DNA from: CBDBCK01 sp965203345
GTDB taxonomy: Bacteria; Chloroflexota; Dehalococcoidia; Lucifugimonadales; Lucifugimonadaceae
Direction of reading: 5' to 3'
NCBI GenBank assembly: GCA_965203345.1
Contig: CBDBCK010000028.1
Location: 992,001 to 1,056,000 of the forward strand
Length of the DNA stretch: 64,000 nucleotides
Shown: positions 44,571 through 54,315 of the stretch, piece after piece
Numbering within the stretch: position 1 is the stretch's first letter
Layout: each line of letters begins with the position of its first letter
Translations under genes and position numbers: made by a program
The notes under the pieces: model-generated
Told to the model about the DNA's origin: nothing
The model's input: the letters and a program-made list of their open reading frames with translations, nothing else
Database searches by the model: none

Positions 44571-45377
44571 TCAGCTGGATTGGAAGGATTCCTGGAGTTC
44601 ACCAAAGAGGAACGGAGGGTATTTATCCGTCCAGCCCATGATATAGCCCGCAACATTTAACTGCCACTGCACTGTAATCTTTGAGAAACGGAAAGCAGGT
44701 TCCCAATAGATGCCGCTTACCGCTGACATAAGCAGACCAGCAAAGAGCATCAGATATGATATAGCGTTCACAAAAAATATCACTATGAAATGCGGTAAAA
44801 CCAAAATAGGCTTAACCACTATCAGTATTCCCAGAATCGCAAGAAATCTGCTTGGCCTTTCTGGATAAAGCACGTTCAATTTTACTAGGTGGCTACCTTT
44901 ATCGAAATTGAAGGGGGGATATGTATCCGACCAGCTTACGAGGTATCCCCACACTCTTGCGTTCCATTGAGAAGCATTGACAGTTAGGTTGAAAAAACCT
45001 CTATTGTACTTTCCCGATATAGCCGTCAGAAAATAGTTAACATAAATCGTCACAACGGTAATGACCCAGATAAAAACAAGAACTATGAAGCTCGGCAGTA
45101 ACATAATTCCCTTCACACTTACTACGGCATATACGATAGCCGCGATCGGGTGAAGATTTCCCCTTGACCTGAAAAGTCCCGCACCGTCATCTCCAGTGAT
45201 CGTTTGAATGATGGGGTCAATAAAATTAAGGATGAACAACACCACCATGACCGGGGCACCCAAGAAGGCGAGTACATTGTTAAATGTTTTAGGCCGGCTG
45301 ACTTCAAGTCTTATTGGATTGTCAAGCGTTGGTTCGTCTTGTCGATCCTCCACTTCACCATTCTGTTGCATATCCAT
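44571..45377 (-). CDS. DUF4389 domain membrane protein, copy A
   Basis: A 268-residue integral membrane protein starting MDMQQNGEVEDRQDEPTLDN with GGAGG 9 nt upstream. Two DUF4389-type halves are visible, each with hydrophobic helices followed by a soluble motif: GKYNRGFFNLTVNASQW with VSWSDTYPPF, and GIYWEPAFRFSKITVQW with GWTDKYPPF. The N-terminal 35 residues are acidic and probably cytoplasmic. The family has no known function. It is about 90% identical to the next gene. Confidence 0.85.
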   Translation of the reverse strand: MDMQQNGEVEDRQDEPTLDNPIRLEVSRPKTFNNVLAFLGAPVMVVLFILNFIDPIIQTITGDDGAGLFRSRGNLHPIAAIVYAVVSVKGIMLLPSFIVLVFIWVITVVTIYVNYFLTAISGKYNRGFFNLTVNASQWNARVWGYLVSWSDTYPPFNFDKGSHLVKLNVLYPERPSRFLAILGILIVVKPILVLPHFIVIFFVNAISYLMLFAGLLMSAVSGIYWEPAFRFSKITVQWQLNVAGYIMGWTDKYPPFLFGELQESFQSS

Positions 45378-45645
45378 TTTTCTTTATCCTCCGCAGTTCA
45401 TGGCCATTCTCAAAGTTCATAGGACTAGCCAAATCCGATCACAGTATCCCTGAAGTTCTTGCCATCGATCAATTCTAAATTTAGGTATCTCACTTAGTCT
45501 ACCATTAAATTAAAAAGTCTAATGATGCGGTTGATAAGGGCAATTTACTTGTTGTATGTCTCTGTTTCTCCCTAAGAGATATGTACTCTACCTCGATTCA
45601 AGAGGCTGACCAAAGGGGATATCTCAATGCGCTTCTTTTGCTATT

Positions 45646-46440
45646 TCAGCTGGATTGGAAGGATTCTTGGAGTTCACCAAAGAGGAACGGAGGGTATAAA
45701 TCCGTCCAGCCCATAATATAACCCGCAACGTTTAACTGCCACCGACATGTAATCTTTGAGAAACGGAAAGCAGGTTCCCAGTAGACACTGCTTACTGCTG
45801 ACATAAGCAGACCAGCAAAGAGCATCAAATATGATATGGCGCTCACAAAGAACAGTACTATGGAATGCGGTAGAACCAAAATAGGCTTAACCACTATCAG
45901 TATTCCCAGAATCGCAAGAAATCTGCTTGGTTTTTCTGGGTAAAGCACGTTCAATTTTACTAGGTGGCTATTTTTATCGAAATTGAAGGGGGGATATGTA
46001 TCCGACCAGCTTACGAGGTATCCCCACACTCTTACGCTCCATTGAGAAACATTGACGGTTAGGTTGAAAAAGCCTCTATTGTACTGTCCTGATATAGCCG
46101 TCAGAAAATAGTTAACATAAATCGTCACAATGGTAATGACCCAAAGAAAAACAAGAACTATCAAGCTTGGTAGTAACATAATCCCTTTCACGCTTACTAC
46201 GGCTTGTACAATAACCGCGATCGGGTTGAAAATTACCCTTGACCTGAAAATTCCCGCGCCGTTATCTCCAAATATGGGTTCAATAAAATTAAAGATGAAC
46301 AATACCACCATGACTGGGGCACCCAAGAAGGCGAGTACATTGTTAAATGTTTTAGGCCGGCTGACTTCAAGTCTTATTGGATTGTCAAGCGTTGGTTCGT
46401 CTTGCCGATCCTCCACTTCACCATTCTGTTGCATATCCAT
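45646..46440 (-). CDS. DUF4389 domain membrane protein, copy B
   Basis: A 264-residue paralogue of copy A with the same start and ribosome-binding site. It differs by a four-residue deletion near residue 60 (FIEPIFGDNGAG versus FIDPIIQTITGDDGAG) and scattered substitutions, such as GQYNRGFFNLTVNVSQW. The two repeat motifs ending in SDTYPPF and TDLYPPF are intact, so both copies appear functional. They lie in tandem, leftward. Confidence 0.85.
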   Translation of the reverse strand: MDMQQNGEVEDRQDEPTLDNPIRLEVSRPKTFNNVLAFLGAPVMVVLFIFNFIEPIFGDNGAGIFRSRVIFNPIAVIVQAVVSVKGIMLLPSLIVLVFLWVITIVTIYVNYFLTAISGQYNRGFFNLTVNVSQWSVRVWGYLVSWSDTYPPFNFDKNSHLVKLNVLYPEKPSRFLAILGILIVVKPILVLPHSIVLFFVSAISYLMLFAGLLMSAVSSVYWEPAFRFSKITCRWQLNVAGYIMGWTDLYPPFLFGELQESFQSS

Positions 46441-46648
46441 TTTTCTTTATCCTCCGCAGTTCATGGCCATTCTCAAAGTTCATAGGACTAGCCAAATCCG
46501 ATCACAGTATCCCTGAAGTTCTTGCCATCGATCAATTCTAAGTTTAGGTATGTTATTTAGGCTACCATTAAATTAAAAAGTCTAATGATGCGGTTGATAA
46601 GGGCATTTTAAACGCTTCTGCCCTATGGGGTTGTGTGGTTAGTGGCAC

Positions 46649-47854
46649 TTACAGTGTCGTCGTTCGGATGGAGGTATCCGGATCTTCGAATAGAGAATCT
46701 TTGAGCCACGCACCACATCCCGTCGCTTCAATGGGGTAGGCGTAACCTCCCTCCACTTTGGGCAACGTGTCCACTATCTCCTTATACCAGGACGACATAT
46801 GGGCACGGACCACTTCTTGTATTAGTCCGTTCGGAGCACTCAAGGAGAGCTGTAGGGAAAAAAGAAAGGAGACCGGCCCGACACAGTCGTGAGGCGCTAC
46901 AGGGATTTGGAACGCTTCCGCCATAGCTGCTATCCGCCTGGCCTCGGATATGCCGCCAGTCCAACATACATCCAGCATACATATGTTCATCGCGCGCTTT
47001 TCTAGCAGCTCGCGGAACCTCCAGCGCGACGCTACAGTTTCAGATGCAGTTACAGCTATGGAAGTAGAACGTCTGAATTCGGCTAATGCTCCGGGGTCGT
47101 CCATCACTACTGGGTCCTCTATCCAGAAAGGTCCATATGGCTCCACGGCTTTGGCTATCTTTTCTGCGGATTGTAGGTTCCACATTGAATGGAGCTCAAG
47201 CATCACGTCTATCTTGTCTCCTACTTTTTCCCTTATAAGTCTGAAAGGCTCGGCACCTTCGCTAAGCTCCTTCTTTGATATGTACTGTCCGCCAGACGCG
47301 GGTGCAAACTTGTCGAATGGCCATATTTTCATCGCTGTGAATCCTTCACTCAAGAGTGACGCGGCGAGTGTTCCTGCATCGTTCATGAAGGCATAATAGT
47401 CTTCATAGGGCATTTCTGGACGATAATCGGGAACTCCCGCGGGCATTGCGCCTTTTTGGTTCACTCCATAAGAATAGCCCGCACAGGTGTTGTAGACTCT
47501 TACCTTATCTCTGCTCATCCCTCCGAGAAGTTGAGAGACGGGAACCCCCAGTACCCTTGCCCGCATGTCCCATAACGCCATGTCAAGTGCGGATAGCCCT
47601 CGCATTTCCGCGCCTTGAACGCGTCCAGTGACCCCTATTCGCGAAATACTGGTCCAGAGTTTATCCATGTTTCTTGGGTCTTGTCCAAGTACAAGCGGTG
47701 CGGCTTCTGAGTGGATGAAGGTTTCTACAACGGCCGGCCCGAAAGACGTTTCACCCAGACCTTTAGCTCCGTCACTAGAGTGCAGAATAACCCATAAAGC
47801 CTTCGGGAATCTTTTGTTACTTACGGTTTCGATGCTTGTTATCTGTGGGATCAT
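46649..47854 (-). CDS. Mandelate racemase/muconate lactonizing enzyme (enolase superfamily)
   Basis: TIM-barrel acid-sugar dehydratase or racemase-type enzyme using Mg2+ to abstract an alpha-proton. The ATG at 47854 is preferred because GAGGAG lies 4-5 nt before it. The start is MIPQITSIETVSNKRF. The N-terminal cap is followed by AMKIWPFD (catalytic KxK-type region), metal ligands in VMLELHSMW, FWIEDPV and TASETVAS, and the catalytic His in PVAPHDCVGP. It fits the mandelate-racemase group, with no single substrate predictable. Such genes are abundant in marine Chloroflexota, which is a taxonomic hint only. Confidence 0.9.
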   Translation of the reverse strand: MIPQITSIETVSNKRFPKALWVILHSSDGAKGLGETSFGPAVVETFIHSEAAPLVLGQDPRNMDKLWTSISRIGVTGRVQGAEMRGLSALDMALWDMRARVLGVPVSQLLGGMSRDKVRVYNTCAGYSYGVNQKGAMPAGVPDYRPEMPYEDYYAFMNDAGTLAASLLSEGFTAMKIWPFDKFAPASGGQYISKKELSEGAEPFRLIREKVGDKIDVMLELHSMWNLQSAEKIAKAVEPYGPFWIEDPVVMDDPGALAEFRRSTSIAVTASETVASRWRFRELLEKRAMNICMLDVCWTGGISEARRIAAMAEAFQIPVAPHDCVGPVSFLFSLQLSLSAPNGLIQEVVRAHMSSWYKEIVDTLPKVEGGYAYPIEATGCGAWLKDSLFEDPDTSIRTTTL

Positions 47855-47946
47855 ATGTCTCCTCAATGGTTAATACGACTGATACTCAGAACGCGAGATA
47901 CGTCTACTGTTAGAGAATATAGTCGGGACTATTTCGGGAGGTTCTT

Positions 47947-48783
47947 ATGTCATTATGGCAAATTTTGGCGCTGTCGTTTGTGCAAGGAGTAACAGAGTTA
48001 CTGCCTATAAGCTCGTCGGGTCATCTAATTTTGGTTTCATGGTTAGCAGGCTGGCCGGATCAGAGTTTAACTTTTGATGCAATGGCACATGGCGGTTCGC
48101 TTTTAGCCGTGCTTTGGTTTATGCGGCGTGAGTGGATAGGTTTAGCAAAGTCGTTGCTGAAAGGCGGTACTTTGCAGCTGTCACAGAGCTTCGGAGAAGC
48201 GGAAAGTACTTGGATAGACGGTCGCAAACTGTTTGCCATGATTGTGGTTGCCACGTTACCGCTTGGAGTTGCAGGATTGCTTTTAAGGAATGTACTTGAG
48301 TCGGAATGGATAAGGTCGCCAACAGGGGTTGCTATGTTCTTGATTGTTACCTCGCTGGTTTTAACGGTAGTACACTTCTGGGGAGTACGGCGACGCGAAC
48401 TGCCAGACGTGAACTTCCGAGACGCCTTGCTGATAGGAATCGCTCAAGGAGTAGCCGTTTTCCCTGGAATTTCCCGTTCTGGGACATCAATAGCCGCCGG
48501 AGCTGGGGTAGGGTTGAGCAGGAGCACTGCGGTCGGTTTTTCGTTTATGATTGCTGCTCCTGCGATAGGAGGGGTGGTGCTGTTCTTGCTGGTTGATATG
48601 GTGCGTACCGGCGGTGTGGATTGGATAGGGGCGGGCGTAGCTGTAGGGGGGGCTTTTGTGGCTTCACTGACGACTATGCGCTTGATGATGATGGTAGTGC
48701 GTCGGCTGGGGTTTATCCCTTTTGCTGTATATGCCGCAGGGGTGGGAGCTGCCATTTTGGCCTTGAGAGCTTTTGGGGTATAG
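47947..48783 (+). CDS. uppP: Undecaprenyl-diphosphatase UppP (BacA)
   Basis: Integral membrane phosphatase that recycles undecaprenyl pyrophosphate for cell-wall synthesis. The active-site signatures are LSFVQGVTELLPISSSGHLI near the N-terminus and GVAVFPGISRSGTSIAAG near residues 165-182. Multiple hydrophobic helices fill the 278 residues. GGGAGG lies shortly before the ATG. It is divergent from the enolase-superfamily gene. Confidence 0.96.
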   Translation: MSLWQILALSFVQGVTELLPISSSGHLILVSWLAGWPDQSLTFDAMAHGGSLLAVLWFMRREWIGLAKSLLKGGTLQLSQSFGEAESTWIDGRKLFAMIVVATLPLGVAGLLLRNVLESEWIRSPTGVAMFLIVTSLVLTVVHFWGVRRRELPDVNFRDALLIGIAQGVAVFPGISRSGTSIAAGAGVGLSRSTAVGFSFMIAAPAIGGVVLFLLVDMVRTGGVDWIGAGVAVGGAFVASLTTMRLMMMVVRRLGFIPFAVYAAGVGAAILALRAFGV

Positions 48784-48924
48784 CTGTAGGATAAAAGTAC
48801 TCCTCTGTAGTAAACGTGAGGCCCGTAAAAAGGTAATTCTGCTTGGGTAATCTCAACAACCGTTAGGGCTGTAAGTTGCTTTCTACGTCCATAATTCGCC
48901 TATCTCGGTCAGCTATGAGGAGGG

Positions 48925-49857
48925 TCAGTTCAGCCTTTGCATGGCTTCCTTCAACTCTTTTACGGCTTCTACAGATCTAATGAAGGCTTTTCTTTCGTCT
49001 TCAGTTAGCTCCAGTTCAATGATCTCCTCTACGCCACCAGCTCCTATCTTGACAGGAACTCCAGCGAACAGGCCTTCTACGCCATATTCACCTTGTAGCA
49101 GGGCAGCGCAAGGCAGTATCTTCTTACGGTCAAGGAGTGCGGCTTCTGCCATCTCCGCAATGGCCGCGGAGGGAGCATAATATGCCGAACCGGTTTTGAG
49201 CAGGGCCACTATCTCGGCTCCACCTTTTCTGGTTCGGTCTACTATCTCGTTGAGCCGGTCTTTGGCGATAAGTCTTGAAATAGGGACGCCAGCTACAGTG
49301 GTAGATCCTATAAGAGGGATCATAAGATCGCCATGTCCGCCTAATACGTAAGCCGACACGTTTGTAACGGATACCCCCAACTCTTGAGCTATGAAGGCTC
49401 TGAAGCGAGCGGTGTCCAGAATACCGGCCATACCCGCCACTCTTTGCTTGTCTAGTCCAGATGTTTCCCATGCGCATTGCACCATAGCATCCAAAGGGTT
49501 TGAAACCACTATGAGGAAGCAGTTCGGCGACAGAGCAACCGTTTTTTGGGTTACCTCCTTCACTATTTTCATATTGGTGGTGAGAAGGTCATCTCGGCTC
49601 ATACCTGGCTTTCGAGCGATACCTGCGGTAACTATGACTATGTCAGACTGCTTTGTCTCCTCATATCCGTTTGAACCTATGATCTTCGCGTCAGTCCCTA
49701 TGATAGGCCCGGATTCAAGCATATCAAGCGCCTTGCCTTGAGGCATGTCTGCGACAACGTCAACCAATACTACGTCTGCTATCCCCTTTTCGTAGATCCG
49801 TTGCGCAGTCGTTGCCCCTACGTTTCCTGCTCCGATCACCGAGATTTTAGCTTTCAT
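48925..49857 (-). CDS. mdh: Malate dehydrogenase (LDH-like)
   Basis: NAD-dependent malate dehydrogenase of the tricarboxylic acid cycle. The Rossmann motif KISVIGAGNVGATTA is at the N-terminus and the acidic residue VLVDVVADM binds NAD. The loop IARKPGMSRDDLL has the Arg that favours malate. The catalytic HGD (GGHGDLMIPLIG) and the ERVAGMAG-type segment with Asp fit. At 310 residues it matches LDH-like MDHs of Chloroflexota. It lies 145 nt downstream of icd on the same strand. Confidence 0.95.
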   Translation of the reverse strand: MKAKISVIGAGNVGATTAQRIYEKGIADVVLVDVVADMPQGKALDMLESGPIIGTDAKIIGSNGYEETKQSDIVIVTAGIARKPGMSRDDLLTTNMKIVKEVTQKTVALSPNCFLIVVSNPLDAMVQCAWETSGLDKQRVAGMAGILDTARFRAFIAQELGVSVTNVSAYVLGGHGDLMIPLIGSTTVAGVPISRLIAKDRLNEIVDRTRKGGAEIVALLKTGSAYYAPSAAIAEMAEAALLDRKKILPCAALLQGEYGVEGLFAGVPVKIGAGGVEEIIELELTEDERKAFIRSVEAVKELKEAMQRLN

Positions 49858-50002
49858 TGTTTCTCTCCAGTTTTGATTGATAAGATCTGATTTGCCTTAT
49901 TGAAACACAACAGATATGTCTAGATGTCCCATATCTTACCTATAGCAGTTTTGTCAGACATGTTAGCTTAGAAAGGGCAAAGAGATCCATAAACGTTTAG
50001 GT

Positions 50003-51229
50003 CTATATGTTATAGGATCGCCATTTCTCTTCCAAATTTGGGTTGCGTACCTCACTTACCAGGTAGTCACCGTATTCGGCGCTGGTGGCTCCATCGCTTC
50101 TGCCGGTTATGCGCACTGATCGCTCATACTGACCACAGATCTCAAGAGCCATATCAACTCGCTTCGCCAGTCCCGGATGTCCCAAGTGTGCCAGCATCAT
50201 ACCCGCCGCTTTCAGCACCGAAGAAGGATCCGCGTATTGAGCTCTATCTTCTTTGACCATCCTGGGAGCTGATCCGTGTATCGCCTCAAACATTGCGTAT
50301 CGGCGACCGATATTTGCAGAGCCCGCCGTACCAACGCCTCCTTGTATCTCTGCCGCCTCGTCTGTGAGTATGTCGCCATATAGATTAGGCATAACCAACA
50401 CCTGAAAATCTGAACGGCGAGCCTTATCTAGTAGCTTGGCGGTCATTATGTCTATATACCAGCTGTCCCACTCAATTCCAGGGTAAAGCTTCGCCATCTT
50501 TGCGGCTTCCTGCAAGAAACGACCGTCGCCTGACTTTACAACGTTTGCCTTTGTAACCACCGAAACCTTGGTTTTGCCGTTAATCTTTGCATATTCGAAG
50601 GCGGCTTTTAGTATTCTTTCGGAACCGGGTGAGGTTATCACTCGGAAATCTATAGAAACATCATCTCCAAAGTCCAGCCCATCTGATCCTAAAGCATAGA
50701 GATCTTCAGTATTTTCTCTGAAGAATGTCCAGTCGATATTTTCTTTTGGCACGCGCACAGGTCTTACGTTTGCAAACAAGTCTAATGCTTTGCGCATGGC
50801 AACGTTAGCAGACTCTATATTAGGCCACTTGTCCCCTTTTTCAGGAGTTGTGGTAGGACCTTTGAGGGTTACATGGCATTCCTTTATCTCCTTCATCACG
50901 TCATCGGGTATCGCCTGCATGTGCCGAGCGCGGTTCTCAATAGTCAGCCCCTTGATGTTGTAAAACTGGACGCGCCCCGCCCTGGTTTCTTCTTCTAATA
51001 GCTGTTCAAGGACTGCCCGTGCAGTCTCCGTGATAGCGGGACCGATGCCATCTCCTCCGATAATCCCTACTTTCAAAACTGGCAATTTGGCATAATCCAA
51101 GGTGCTATCTTGGTTTTTTATAAGCTCGACTCGTTTGGCTTGTCGTAACAGCAGCCTTCCGAAATGTTCTTTTGCCTTTTCTAACGCTTCTGGTGAAGTC
51201 ATACAAGGTACCGCCTTTTCAATATCCAT
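50003..51229 (-). CDS. icd: Isocitrate dehydrogenase
   Basis: Isocitrate/isopropylmalate dehydrogenase family, 408 residues. Conserved segments are GIIGGDGIGPAITE, LKGPTTTPEKGDKWPNIESA, NVAMRKALDLFANVRPVR and the Mg2+/substrate motif DIMTAKLL. The Asn-Glu-Asp region FFRENTEDLYA and NLYGDILTDEAAEIQGGVG, GSAPRMV follow. The IESANVAMRKAL pattern points to isocitrate rather than isopropylmalate. It starts 9 nt after the acyl-CoA carboxylase gene and reads leftward to mdh, a compact central-metabolism unit. Confidence 0.9.
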   Translation of the reverse strand: MDIEKAVPCMTSPEALEKAKEHFGRLLLRQAKRVELIKNQDSTLDYAKLPVLKVGIIGGDGIGPAITETARAVLEQLLEEETRAGRVQFYNIKGLTIENRARHMQAIPDDVMKEIKECHVTLKGPTTTPEKGDKWPNIESANVAMRKALDLFANVRPVRVPKENIDWTFFRENTEDLYALGSDGLDFGDDVSIDFRVITSPGSERILKAAFEYAKINGKTKVSVVTKANVVKSGDGRFLQEAAKMAKLYPGIEWDSWYIDIMTAKLLDKARRSDFQVLVMPNLYGDILTDEAAEIQGGVGTAGSANIGRRYAMFEAIHGSAPRMVKEDRAQYADPSSVLKAAGMMLAHLGHPGLAKRVDMALEICGQYERSVRITGRSDGATSAEYGDYLVSEVRNPNLEEKWRSYNI

Positions 51230-51238
51230 ATTCCATAT

Positions 51239-52798
51239 CTAGAGAGGTATGTTGCCATGTTTACGATAGGGGAACGCCTCCGTTTTGCTTGAGAAGGCTC
51301 TGAGAGCCTTTATAAGTATTGACCGGGTCTCCGCTGGATCTATCACGTCGTCTATGTATCCTCGGTTGGCCGCTATATATGGGTTGGCGAACGATTCCCT
51401 GTACCGTTCAGCAAGCTCCTTTTTCTTTTTGGCAGGGTTTTCAGAGGAGTCTATCTCACGTCTTCCGATTATACCGGCTGCTCCTTCTGGTCCCATGACC
51501 GCTATCTCAGCGGTAGGCCAGGCCAAATTTAGGTCTCCATTCAGGTGTTTGCTGCTCATAACTATGTAAGCTCCTCCGTAGGCTTTCCTCAAGATAACAG
51601 TCAACTTTGGAACCGTTGCATCGGCGTACGCGTATATCAGCTTGGCACCGTGTCTTATGATACCCTCATGTTCCTGCACCACTCCGGGCATGAAGCCGGG
51701 TACGTCGACCAAGGTTATCAGAGGTACGTTGAAAGAGTCGCAGAACCGCACGAAGCGCGCCGCCTTGTCGGACGCGTCTATATCAAGCATTCCGGCCTTG
51801 ACTTTCGGCTGGTTTGCTACTATCCCTGCACTACGACCGCCCAGACGTGCGAAACCAACAACTATATTCTCAGCGAAGTCACTCTGAACGGGCAGAAAGT
51901 CTCTATCGTCAGCTATAGAAGCTATGGCATTCATGATGTCGTAGGGCTGTATGGATTGATCCGGGATAAGCGAGCGCAGTCCTGCATCGATTCTGTTAGG
52001 GTCGTCTTGCGCCTCAAAGATTTCCGGTTGTTCTGCGTTGTTTGAGGGTAAAAAGGATAGAAGCTTGCGAACCATAGCGAAGCATTGAGGTTCGGAGTCA
52101 GCGATAAAGTGAGCTACGCCCGATGTTTCGGCATGCACTTTTGCCCCCCCAAGCTCTTCATGCGAGGTCTCTTCGCCCGTAACCGCTTTAACCACGCCCG
52201 GGCCTGTGACGTACATTTGTCCTATGTTTCTGGTCATGAAGATAAAGTCGGTCATGGCGGGAGAATAGACAGCGCCTCCTGCAGCAGGTCCTGCTATCAC
52301 GGTTATTTGGGGCACTACACCGGACATTCGCGTATTGCGCAAGAATATCTCGCCATAGCCTGCTAGAGCGTCTACACCTTCCTGTATACGTGCGCCGCCT
52401 GAGTCGTTTATCCCCACTATTGGTGAACCTGTCCGGTAGGCATGGTCCATTAATTTCGCTATCTTCTGTCCGGCAACTAATGATAGCGAACCTCCTAATA
52501 CTGTGAAATCCTGCGAATAAACATAGATTGTTCTACCGTCTATTTCTCCGAATCCCGTTACTACTGCGTCTCCTTCAAGCGAGGAGCCTTCTTTGGCTGT
52601 AAATTCCCCACTTCGGGTGGCCGCAAGCCTGTCCAGTTCAACGAAACTCCCGCGCTTCACTAGTAAATCTATACGCTCACGTGCGGTGAGCTTGCCTCGG
52701 TTGCGCTGTGCTTCAAGTCGAGCTTCTCCGCCTCCTTCCGCCGCTTTCTTCTTCCGTTCTTTTAGTTTGTCGAGCTTTACTTTAGTTGATTCCGACAT
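51239..52798 (-). CDS. Acyl-CoA carboxylase beta subunit (propionyl-CoA carboxylase-like)
   Basis: Carboxyltransferase subunit of a biotin-dependent acyl-CoA carboxylase. The 519-residue protein has the crotonase-fold halves: GFGEIDGRTIYVYSQDFTVL, IVGINDSGGARIQEGVDAL and the second half VPLITLVDVPGFMPG, with PTAEIAVMGPEGA near the end. Propionyl- or methylmalonyl-type substrates are most likely for this length. The biotin carboxylase and biotin carrier subunits are not in the window. It begins the carboxylase-icd-mdh leftward unit. Confidence 0.92.
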   Translation of the reverse strand: MSESTKVKLDKLKERKKKAAEGGGEARLEAQRNRGKLTARERIDLLVKRGSFVELDRLAATRSGEFTAKEGSSLEGDAVVTGFGEIDGRTIYVYSQDFTVLGGSLSLVAGQKIAKLMDHAYRTGSPIVGINDSGGARIQEGVDALAGYGEIFLRNTRMSGVVPQITVIAGPAAGGAVYSPAMTDFIFMTRNIGQMYVTGPGVVKAVTGEETSHEELGGAKVHAETSGVAHFIADSEPQCFAMVRKLLSFLPSNNAEQPEIFEAQDDPNRIDAGLRSLIPDQSIQPYDIMNAIASIADDRDFLPVQSDFAENIVVGFARLGGRSAGIVANQPKVKAGMLDIDASDKAARFVRFCDSFNVPLITLVDVPGFMPGVVQEHEGIIRHGAKLIYAYADATVPKLTVILRKAYGGAYIVMSSKHLNGDLNLAWPTAEIAVMGPEGAAGIIGRREIDSSENPAKKKKELAERYRESFANPYIAANRGYIDDVIDPAETRSILIKALRAFSSKTEAFPYRKHGNIPL

Positions 52799-53424
52799 CG
52801 TTTTCCACTATCTCAAAGTTGCTGACAACGTTCGCGATCACAGCAAATCTTAAATCAATCATTACGAACGTAACCTAAGCAAGTTTATCTGAATCCTGAA
52901 GGATGCACAACACCGCGTCCCTAACCTCATGCTATGTGTTGCCCTGGGATAGCACGGTGGTATCAATTCGTCCTTTGGCCAAGGAAAAAGGAAAGAGGAA
53001 GGTTATTGCGTTGGATATGTGATTCTGCCCATAACACAGAACGTCTCTATGACACCAAACTTACACTAAACCTAACTTTGTCAGACTCTTTGCCTTAGTG
53101 CTACCAAGTGCAGCCCCGTAGTTTAAAGATTCATCTTCAAGTGGTAAAAAACCTATGGTATGCTAGTTTATTAGCTTGGTATTGTCACTGATGACATATC
53201 CGTATATTATTGAATGTCTCATCCATATCCGCCGCGATCAAAGAGTATACCCGGGATGAATATGAATATGGACAAAAATTATGGAATACTTAATATGATT
53301 GAATATGACCTTATTTTCAACCCTACATGGAAAATAGAATTTACTAAGAATATCAGTAGCTTAAAGCATAAATGACCATAAGAAGAACGGGACCTCTTAC
53401 TGAAATCACATTGAACCTAGAATA
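52799..53424. other. 626-nt gap upstream of folP, no gene recognised
   Basis: Frames are closed by frequent stops. The sequence is AT-rich toward the right. A loose direct repeat of TATGAATATG-type lies near 53255-53310. Possible promoters for the divergent carboxylase and folP genes would lie here. No tRNA, riboswitch or mobile-element feature was seen. Confidence 0.45.
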
Positions 53425-54315
53425 TTGAGACTGCGATCATTGGTGTCAGAAATAAATATAGGTGACACACCGTTTTTCTGGGGAAAGCGTACTTATGTGA
53501 TGGGTGTGTTGAATGTTACTCCTGACTCCTTTTCTGGGGATGGGGTCTTGTCTGGAAAGAACTTAAGTCCACGCGAACTGGAGCTTGCTGTTCAGCAGGC
53601 CCTTAAGATGGAAGAAAATGGCGCCGATATTTTGGACGTAGGAGGAGAATCGACCCGCCCGGCGTCGCTTTATCCCGGCTTCAAACCTGTATCAGCAGAG
53701 GAGGAGATAGACCGAGTGCTCCCCGTCATACAAGCCTTGAAGGGCAAGTTGCGTATACCTTTAAGCATCGATACGCGCAAGGCGAAGGTTGCCGAAGCTG
53801 CAGCACGTGAAAACGTTGCCCTGATAAACGACGTGTCAATGCTAGGCGACGACGATATGGCATTAACTGCGGCCAAGACGGGTTTGCCTATAGTAGTAAG
53901 CCATAATAGAGCGGACGGTAATCGCAGCTACTCTGATACCGTGTCGAATGTAGCTTCTGAACTGGCGGAGACAATCAAGAGAGCTATAAAAGCAAGAGTA
54001 AATCGCAACGTAATTATTGCAGATCCAGGCATAGGCTTCGCTAAAGGATCTGCCCACAACTTGGATATATTGCGGCGGCTACATGAGCTGAAAAGCAGGC
54101 TGGAAGGTTTACCTATACTTGTGGGGACGTCTCGCAAATCTTTCATAGGAGAGACTCTAGGTCTGCCCATGCATGAACGTATAGAAGGCACTGCGGCCAC
54201 GATTGCCGTTTCTATATGCAACGGTGCAGATATAGTGAGAGTTCACGACATCCGGCATATGGCGCGTATAGTGCAGATGACTGATGCGATAGTCAGAGGA
54301 CAGACTGAGAATTGA
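53425..54315 (+). CDS. folP: Dihydropteroate synthase
   Basis: Folate-pathway enzyme joining p-aminobenzoate to hydroxymethyldihydropterin diphosphate. Motifs are MGVLNVTPDSFSGDG, ADILDVGGESTRPAS, SIDTRKAKVAEAA, LINDVSM, IIADPGIGFAKGSAHN and ILVGTSRKSFIGETL. The 296 residues begin at a TTG (53425) with a short N-terminal extension. Its end overlaps folK by 4 nt, so they are translationally coupled. Confidence 0.95.
   Translation: MRLRSLVSEINIGDTPFFWGKRTYVMGVLNVTPDSFSGDGVLSGKNLSPRELELAVQQALKMEENGADILDVGGESTRPASLYPGFKPVSAEEEIDRVLPVIQALKGKLRIPLSIDTRKAKVAEAAARENVALINDVSMLGDDDMALTAAKTGLPIVVSHNRADGNRSYSDTVSNVASELAETIKRAIKARVNRNVIIADPGIGFAKGSAHNLDILRRLHELKSRLEGLPILVGTSRKSFIGETLGLPMHERIEGTAATIAVSICNGADIVRVHDIRHMARIVQMTDAIVRGQTEN

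Larger units (their letters stand above)
44475..46609. repeat. Tandem segmental duplication, two ~1.07-kb units
   Basis: Unit A (44475-45545) and unit B (45548-46609) are near-identical over their whole length, including the DUF4389 gene, its upstream sequence with GGAGG and its downstream tail. Both share CTTGTTGTATGTCT at the left edge and AAAAGTCTAATGATGCGGTT near the right edge. The noncoding parts are conserved as well, so the duplication is recent. Length differences of a few codons occur in the coding part. Confidence 0.92.

Noticed and set aside
44433..44660. Plus-strand 75-codon frame within the DUF4389 duplication
   Set aside because: Antisense to the end of a real DUF4389 gene; no ribosome-binding site and no conserved product.
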